Below, piece after piece: positions 57,101 to 64,000 of a stretch of 64,000 bases of DNA (position 1 is its first letter; each line of letters begins with the position of its first letter). A model generated the notes under the pieces. It did no database searches and had not been told where the DNA came from. It was given only the letters and a program-made list of their open reading frames with translations. Position numbers and translations under genes: made by a program. Source of the DNA: Fragaria x ananassa (lineage: Eukaryota > Streptophyta > Magnoliopsida > Rosales > Rosaceae); NCBI GenBank assembly GCA_034370585.1, contig CP139767.1:15952001-16016000 (forward strand), written 5' to 3'.

Positions 57101-59053
57101 TTTTTATTTACTTGATACGAGTGAATGCACCTTTTGTGTTCAAAAAACAAAAAAAAGGAAAACAAAAAAACCAAAAAAATCTGACACGGAATCGATATAG
57201 TGTATAGTTAACGTTTTCAACACGGTTAGATGTAAGTTCCTGTGAAACTCGTAGGAAGCCCTTCTGGCCAAAATGGTTTAGGCCATCAATGGTTTGAATG
57301 TTGAACCATACGGTTATCCAGGACTCAAATTTGATCACATTTCAGCATATCCTTGAGTTCCGAAGCAGACTTGACTTGTTGCTACCTCACTTTGGAGGTA
57401 TTGTGTTGGCTTTAAACATGGATTAATTAATCCCAGTCTCCCATATATATCATCTTGGCACTTGCTCCATCCCTTCCTTACAGTTATCTGCGCAGCTCGT
57501 TATGGTCCAAGTCTCTGTTTCGGTTGGAAGATATATGGTGAGAAAGGGGCGGTATATATGAGATAGAATTCGTTGCTGGTTGATCGTTCTTGGCTATATC
57601 TTCTGTAATTTGAGAATTTTCATGTTGATCTGTTTAGATCATCACTAGTTTCTGGTAAACTTCTTCAATATTGTATTTCTTCATTTTAAGAAATAGTATG
57701 AAGGCATGTCCTTCTACCTTTTTTTTGATGGCGCATCCCAAATGGAGAGTGAAATTACCCATGAAATTAATTACGGCTTGCTCTCATCAATCATCTTTAA
57801 GCTATCGAATGTGCTAATACCAATTACTAGCATATATACCACTGTACTGATCGAATATATAGAAAAATCGATGAGACAAATGATCAGAATAATTTGAATT
57901 TATGATTTATGCATCAAATATATAATGAAACAAAGGGTGCAATTGGCGAATTTGTATGCCAGATTTCTGGCTTTGTGCCATGTATCCTACGTACAGTTTA
58001 AAGAGAGAACAAAAATATTAACCCATACCTTAATTTAGGCCGGTAATACAATACACAAATGTCAACCTACCGGAGCTGAGACTCGTTTGTAAGAATTTTC
58101 CATTATATATAAACCACCCATCACCGATCTGTATCATTTTTGGCATGAAATTTCTTAACACTGTACATATATAGATTTCAATTACACTTTGGTCTGGCTT
58201 GTCAAACGAATGAAATTTCTTTATGTTGGAAACAAGAATGATTGCTTTTGGGTGTTAGAATCAATATAAAGTCGGAACAAGGATTATCAACAATTTATAT
58301 ATTCTCTCCATATAATTAACACTTTCCTATCTATAACAGTGGGAATGAAAGAGTTGTTAGGGTCTTAATTTCAAACATGCATGCATGCAGTTCATATATA
58401 TCAATGTTGAACTTAACTAATTAGCTTTCACATTTTACAATTCGATCGACTCTAATGAATACATGTAATTTCCGCCAAAGCACCATGTATGTAAAACCAT
58501 ATATATAAAAGATAGCATTGGTTGAATTTTCGAACGTGAAGATTGGTATGAAGAAATTAAGCGTGAGTTTACGTATATATGAATGCCAGCTAGCTACAGG
58601 TCCATATATGCATGAAAATTTGAGTTGAGTAAAACGTGACCTTTGAAGTTTGAAAACCCAACCTTTGAGTTTTGACCGCACGGGTGCCATGACTACGACC
58701 TCATCTCTTTACCTAAAAATACTATGTTGAGGATCAATCGACAAGTTTCGGTAACATATATAACATTTCGAGCCTAAATTAATACACGTAATTTCCACCA
58801 ATTAAATGAATTCATACAGCTATTGAGTTGAAATCTGGACTCGAAGATTGGATTAAGAAAGCTTTACTTATTGTATACAAATGGTAGCTACAAAGAGAGT
58901 ACAAGTACGTGGGAAATACATGAACCGGTGATGGTGATTAAATTGGTTAACACTTTACCAAAGAAAATGAAGTCAAATGTTTAGGATTAATTAGAATTTC
59001 ACTCAATCTCGATATGTTTGACAATTAATCCTTAATCGAATTGTATGTCAATG

Positions 59054-59149
59054 CATGGTAAGGTTCACCCTAATTTCCAAACAAATTAAAACCCAAACCA
59101 CAAGCAATGTACGTTGATTGGTATAACCAAATTGTAGCTATAAATAAAG
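59054..59149 (+). promoter_or_regulatory. Promoter of small peptide gene 9
   Basis: GGTAAGGTTCACCC (about 59058) lies about 80 bp before TATA CTATAAATAAAGG (59138-59150), about 90 bp before the ATG. Confidence 0.6.
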
Positions 59150-59228
59150 GAAGCTGGTTAACATCCATCCATAACCAATTCAAGATCATAAGACACAATC
59201 AAGAACATTACAGCAATCACAAGCAAGC

Positions 59229-59336
59229 ATGCCTTCTCCTCAGGATTTGCTTGGACAGGGTTCAGATCAGGATGATTCAGACAATGGAGATGCTGGCTCT
59301 TCTCAACCAACTGCCCAAGACGTATTGGGCAAATAG
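59229..59336 (+). CDS. Small peptide family member 9 (35 aa, acidic)
   Basis: Reads MPSPQDLLGQGSDQDDSDNG then DAGSSQPTAQDVLGK, stop TAG at 59334. It keeps both end motifs (SPQDLLGQ and TAQDVLGK), but its linker is Asp-rich, giving an acidic peptide, whereas most others are neutral or basic. It lies outside the duplicated block, at the right edge of the cluster. No signal peptide. Promoter layout as in the other members. Confidence 0.7.
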   Translation: MPSPQDLLGQGSDQDDSDNGDAGSSQPTAQDVLGK

Positions 59337-59985
59337 ACTCAGAATACGTACTGCAAGCTAGGACTGTGCAGAAATCAATGTAGCCTACTCGATCGTATGT
59401 TTCCAGATCTCTCTGTACGTAGCTATATATAGCTAGTTCTTGTTAGAAATTCTTTCATCATATTTATATATATGCATGCATATATTGTACCAAAATTGAT
59501 ATATCCGCACTTATAAACTGATCTTATTCGTTGTACTATATACAATTTGATTCAAATATGTAAGCACTTCTCGGTTCAGTTGTTAATTTGTTATGTACCA
59601 CGTACTTGTAATATATATCGAATAAATAATTCACATTGTTATACCAGTTTCTTCATATATTATGTTGCCTTAATTCTTCTTACAATCGACGCAAATCGAT
59701 GATGGAATTTCAAATTAAGATGTTTCTACTTCGTGGCATAAACCATGAAATTAAACTCCATTCTTTCCAGCAATATTATTTCTTTATTTATAGTTTTGGT
59801 TGGTAGCTTCGGATTTTAGTTACTCAGGATCTGAGGTCGGAGAGCGAGTCTCGGCAGTAATATATATGGAGCTAATATTGTTAAGTGTTTCTTGACTCTT
59901 GTCTCCATCATTCAATCAGAGTCAACCATTTTTCTATATGCTAGCTAGCTTTTTTTCTGCTGTACGTACACAATCACGGTTTAAA
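59337..59985. other. 3' flank of small peptide gene 9
   Basis: AT-rich, with several TATATA stretches. No other feature recognised. Confidence 0.4.
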
Positions 59986-59992
59986 CACCACG

Positions 59993-60139
59993 TCGGACTG
60001 GAGGCACAAGCCGGTGATTGATCCTGCGGATGCTAAACCAGACCTCCATGCTAATCTTCTTCTTGCCGGTGGACTGGAGGGCGACGAGTTCGAAGTCGAG
60101 AATGATGTGCTTCAAGTTTACCTTGATGAAGAGTTCTAG
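59993..60139 (+). pseudogene. Gene fragment with C-terminal coding appearance
   Basis: An open stretch with higher GC than its surroundings reads SDWRHKPVIDPADAKPDLHA, LLLAGGLEGDEFEVEND and VLQVYLDEEF before TAG at 60137. It has no credible ATG and an undefined left edge. I do not recognise the protein; it looks like a remnant or a captured piece. Confidence 0.35.
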
Positions 60140-60252
60140 CCTTCACCTTGATGACCACTAGCCTTCACCAAGGTCTCCAAAGGAAGGAATTAGAGCTGCT
60201 ATCTGCACTAGCGTCAGCCTCCTAGCTCGAGCAGGCCTCCGTCCATTTTCTT

Positions 60253-60291
<39 letters not shown>

Positions 60292-60533
60292 TTGACCGTT
60301 GAGGCCCCAACCAATAGAAAAGGTCATTGGCAAATGATAGAGAAGTTTCATGAATGGTATAACATTAGTGTAGCCGCGTATGCTCAAATTAACGTACTCT
60401 TTAAAATGGGATTTTGTTACCTAACAATTTATTAGTAATGTGTGAGTTCGATATATGTTAAAAAAAAACAAAATTTATAATACGTTTGCTCATTTTTTTT
60501 AACGTTTCCATGCGAATCCGAAGATTCATGAAA

Positions 60534-61272
60534 GAGAAATTTTAAATACACACCCTTAATATCTTAATACACACCCCTTACTTAATACACCATCTATCAA
60601 GTTTTTCATTTCAGTATTATACTTAATACACATCCCAAACTGCCTAAAATGCCCTGAATTTATGAAATATTCCGTTATTTAATATAATTAATATATATTT
60701 ACTATTTGGTACCTCTTTTTACATATTATTTCGTCTAATTTTTGCTAGAAATTTGTGGTTATCATCGTTCAATTTATAATCAAATGATTATTATTATATC
60801 CCAACTCCAAATCACCAATACAAGTTTTCAAAATTCACAAACTAGTACAAGTGTAGAAGTACAATAGCTATTAAACATAAATAGCTAGTTATTCGATAAA
60901 ACATGTCATGATAAAAATGCAGTACTTGACAATATGATCTACAAGATCAAACTAAAGCTGATAAAGATATAGTACTTGACAATATGATCTGTAAGATCAA
61001 ACTAAAGCTGATACGGATATAAAAAAATAAAATAAAATAAAATAAAAAAAACAACCCAAATGAATTGTGGAGAAGAATTGGGGTTAGGGGAGAAGACGTG
61101 TTTTCGACTATTTTAGGGTAGAAGACGTTGAAAAGAATACTTCTAGAGTGATTTTTTTTTTTAATAATAGATGTATGTTTTGGTCATTTAGCTTACCTAT
61201 AAAATCTCAATAGAAACATAAAACAATAAGGGTGTGTATTAAGAGATTAGGGGTGTGTATTTAAAATTTCTC
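60534..61272. mobile_element. Mutator-like MITE, 739 bp
   Basis: Terminal inverted repeats of about 42 bp (GAGAAATTTTAAATACACAC at the left, inverse at the right) and a 9-bp target duplication TTCATGAAA (60525-60533, 61273-61281), as expected for Mutator-like elements. No transposase. A 50-bp unit starting AGTACTTGACAATATGATCT is repeated in tandem at 60921 and 60971. Confidence 0.85.
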
Positions 61273-61519
61273 TTCATGAAATCTCCACGAAGATAATAAA
61301 AGTTATCTCAATTAACCATTCACCAAATTAATGGTAAGAAAAATGTTTGCGTCAATTGAGGTTGCAATTTAGCTCAACATGATATAAATTAAGTCCAAGT
61401 CAAGAGTTTCTTTCTATAACTACCTATTTTCCAGGAATCCATGACTGTGGAATACTTGGGGAAATGACATATAATTAATCAAGTGAACAATTCAAACGTG
61501 CGTGTGTGTATATATATAT

Positions 61520-61795
61520 ATACAGTTTCCTTCCAGAATGGGATACCGTTTTGAAATTAAAGTGTGATACTTCTTATTTCGCTCTTTTTTAGGTCACATT
61601 TTCACATCTCCACTATTCAATGTCTAGAACATAAAGTGTAGATTATTCATGCAAAATTTCATCCAATTTCGAGATCATTTAATCTTCCGTAATTGAGATT
61701 TAGACGGATGGCTCCGTTTGGACATATTTTGTTTAATCGATTTATTTAATCTAATTCGGTACTCAAATGGTCTCCAAATTAAGTACCATGACTGA
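61520..61795. repeat. Dispersed repeat, second copy
   Basis: Diverged relative of 53575-53865 (ACAGTTTCCTTCCAGAA, AAATTAAAGTGTGATAC, TCTAATTCGGTAC). GTGAACAATTCAAACGTGC occurs on both sides (about 61482 and 61796), which may be a target duplication or a local repeat. Confidence 0.6.
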
Positions 61796-61810
61796 GTGAA
61801 CAATTCAAAC

Positions 61811-61862
<52 letters not shown>

Positions 61863-62339
61863 CTAGCGTTGCATTCAACTATCTGAATGGTAGAGACGTA
61901 CGGACGTCGGTGTTTTTGACCAATTCGATCAATCCCGCCGTAAAGTAGACGAAATTGTTAAAAGACGACATGATATTTCTTTCCAAGTTTATTTCCTGGG
62001 AACCTTCGATCGACTATGCTTAGTAGCAGCTAGCAAGCAAGCAAGAATATAGAATATCTGAAGGAGGTGGTCTTATGAGTTGGTTGGTTGACGAAGTAGC
62101 TAGTTCTTCGGTCAAATGAAAAAATCTAATTAGTTATTGGCCATGCATGCATGGTCTCCTGGAATGTTGTGTGTTATAAACTTAGTTGATGACAAAGTAC
62201 GTACGTGGTTCAAAGCAAAGCCCCACTGGTCGCGTGGAGTTTCGATGAGGCTACAATTCGATGAGACTGGATGTTCCATTTCAATATGACAGAAACGAAA
62301 ATTAGTGGGTAATTTTCGTAATCAAGAAAGTCGTAGCTT

Positions 62340-63050
62340 TTTTTTTTTTTGACAAGCTGAATTATCCATTAAGGAGGCGAAAAGCCCAAATGATAAAGCA
62401 CAACAGTAAAAAGCATATGTTCTCCAGCACAAACCAGACAATGGTAGTGAAAGGAGAAAACAGAGCTCAAAAAAACAGTAGAAAACACAATGTTTCCTCT
62501 ATATTACAACATCATGAGGGCATGGAAGCCCGTCATTTCTCAAAACCATAGTGAGAGACGGTGGGGGAGTCTCCGACCAGATGCAGAGGCCCAACGCCTG
62601 TTTTCCAAACTGTGCTGCTGTGTGAGCAGCATAATTAGCTTCTCGCGGTATCCACCTCCAGTGAACCCGATCAAAAAACCTGCTCTTCCATTTGATTTCT
62701 TCAACAATCAGATTAGTTCTCCAATTATTGCACGTGGTAATAGAATTTAGATATGAGATGACTGATTGTGAATCAGATTGAACTTGGACTGCTTTCATAT
62801 TCATGTCAACGGCGAGATTGACGCCGGCAAGAATGGCTAGCGCTTCCACTGCCTCTACAGAGCTAGCGCGAACTGGGGAAGCAAGACCACCCATGGCCAT
62901 AAACGACCCCAGGTGGTTTCTAATCACCACACCTTTGCCCCCCCCCAATCCAGAAATATCTCAACTCCCATCACAATTGATAGCAATCATGTCCATTGGA
63001 GGTGAAATTCAGTTCAAAACTTGTTCAGACATAAGAGATTCAGCAGTAGG
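62340..63050 (-). mobile_element. 5'-truncated LINE remnant on the minus strand
   Basis: Flanked by a 10-bp duplication GTCGTAGCTT (62330-62339, 63051-63060). The left end is a poly-T run (poly-A tail on the minus strand), and the body encodes an RNase H domain. Confidence 0.8.
62499..63015 (-). pseudogene. LINE RNase H domain, degenerate
   Basis: On the minus strand it reads MDMIAINCDGS, an in-frame stop, then GGKGVVIRNHLGSFMAMGGL, EAVEALAILAGVNLA, VQSDSQSVISYLNS and a W-x-PREANYAAHTAA stretch. This is an RVT_3-type RNase H. The last catalytic Asp (usually in AADxLA) appears as His, and a stop lies after the first Asp, so it is not functional. Confidence 0.7.
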
Positions 63051-63060
63051 GTCGTAGCTT

Positions 63061-64000
63061 AGCTAGCTCTCCAACATACTTTATGTTTGGTACAAAGGAA
63101 AAGATCTAAAGCTTTCCTAGCTAGCTAATTTGTCTTTCTCTTTTATTACTTTGGTTCAAGTGTATCTACATGCAGGATATATATCACAATTGTTTCAAAG
63201 TCAGTGATGTTAATCTGCTAAAGAATAAGGTATATTCAAATAAAAACTGTACAAGGAAATAACTGACCAAATAGCTAGCAGAACAAATTACATCTTGGTT
63301 ACCAAAGATTTGAGCGATATTGCTCATAATATACAGGTTTAACTATTGAGCCAGTTACATAATTAAGGGTCACTTTTATATAAACTGTGTTGGAACGGAG
63401 TGAATCCAATTAAGTAGCATGCAAGGATAGAAATATAATAATGCAATTTGGTCAGTACGTGCTAGAAAGCTTAATAAAGACTGGGAATATTCCATTGGTA
63501 GCTGGAGCTAGAAATGTTGGAGTAGTTACATACTAGTTCTCCTGCTGAGGAGGTTGCATCAAGAGCAGTAAGGATCGTTAAAGGGTTAGCATATTCGCAT
63601 TAGCAGCAAGAACGATCGGAAGTGAATATGCGGAGCCAGGAATTCATTTTAGGGAAGTTCACATATAAAATACCGATTGTTAAAAAAAAAATATATTGAT
63701 CATTAAATCGTATAAACTGAATTATTGTATCATAAGTTAAAAATTAAAAACACAATAACATAACACTAACATAAAATTCTTAATCAACAAAATCAATAAG
63801 ACAACAATCCCGTAACATCTAATTAAAAATAAAAAAATAAAACATGAATATTTCCTAACTTAAAAATACTGTCTAATATATAAGGGAAGCCTATGACAAA
63901 AAAATATAGAGGACATCTAGTCTTAAGAGTATTAGAATTCTTTATTTAATATTATTTTGACTACTTTATCTTATTTTTATATTAATTACGGTTTTTTTAT
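63061..64000. other. Right end of window, no gene seen
   Basis: AT-rich sequence. A GCGGAGCCAGGAATTCA phrase near 63631 resembles the edge of a dispersed plant repeat, but no boundaries or duplications are clear. Confidence 0.4.

Larger units (their letters stand above)
44510..58480. repeat. Segmental duplication copy II
   Basis: Collinear with copy I (10240-15505 and 36842-40720) but with its own solo LTR at 44784-46239, no large retrotransposon (single GTTAG at 50968-50972), a private region of about 52640-57100 containing a second solo LTR, and no counterpart of the small gene at 39734. Confidence 0.85.

Noticed and set aside
1..64000. CRISPR arrays, bacterial operons, tRNA or rRNA genes
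   Set aside because: The DNA is plant nuclear. Repeats seen are tandem duplications, microsatellites and mobile elements. I found no complete tRNA cloverleaf or rRNA sequence by eye.

Overview
This window is nuclear DNA of a flowering plant, probably a eudicot. Coding genes have GT-AG introns, intergenic DNA is AT-rich, and the mobile elements are typical of plants: a Ty3/gypsy LTR retrotransposon, CACTA elements, LINE fragments, solo LTRs and MITEs. I cannot fix the family or species from the sequence.

Layout. Positions 1-2183 hold the last exons of an atypical SEC23-like COPII coat gene. Positions 3912-6793 hold an 8-exon gene whose spliced product (416 aa) joins an N-terminal double-stranded-RNA-binding domain to a coiled coil and a C-terminal XH domain of the IDN2/FDM type. 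This is an unusual combination for RNA-directed silencing proteins.

From about 9.1 to 59.4 kb lies a cluster of nine tiny intronless genes, all on the + strand, at 9229, 11538, 13963, 37525, 39734, 47517, 50064, 51667 and 59229. They encode a family of small hydrophilic peptides (34-86 aa) without signal peptides. The hallmark is a short motif, roughly [S/T]-x-Q-[E/D/A]-[L/V/I]-[F/L/C]-G-[K/R], near the N terminus and repeated at or near the C terminus. Each gene has a TATA box 60-130 bp before the ATG, and most have a related AAGTTCCCC-like box 30-85 bp before the TATA. I do not recognise this family, and it is my main candidate for an undescribed system.

The cluster grew by tandem duplication. 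A block at 10240-40720 (copy I) recurs at 44510-58480 (copy II). Copy I is split by a 21.3 kb retrotransposon (15511-36841, target duplication GTTAG); copy II keeps the empty site at 50968-50972. Copy II carries its own solo LTR (44784-46239, duplication CTAGC), whose empty site is in copy I at 10485-10489. The gene pairs 11538/47517, 13963/50064 and 37525/51667 are direct paralogs. The partner of 39734 is missing from copy II.

The retrotransposon is damaged: a gag frameshift, stops at 19608 and 22243, and a CACTA element inside the integrase region. Its 5' LTR is about 1.0 kb and its 3' LTR about 3.6 kb, both built from two related LTR types. Between pol and the 3' LTR it carries a three-exon antisense gene (32900 to 29621) for a plant-mobile-domain protein of about 1037 aa, with its own TATA box. 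Other elements are a 5'-truncated LINE with a CACTA element inside it, a second solo LTR, a Mutator-like MITE with 9-bp target duplications, a TA-flanked MITE, and a minus-strand LINE remnant near the right end. All boundaries, domain calls and duplication matches were read by eye.
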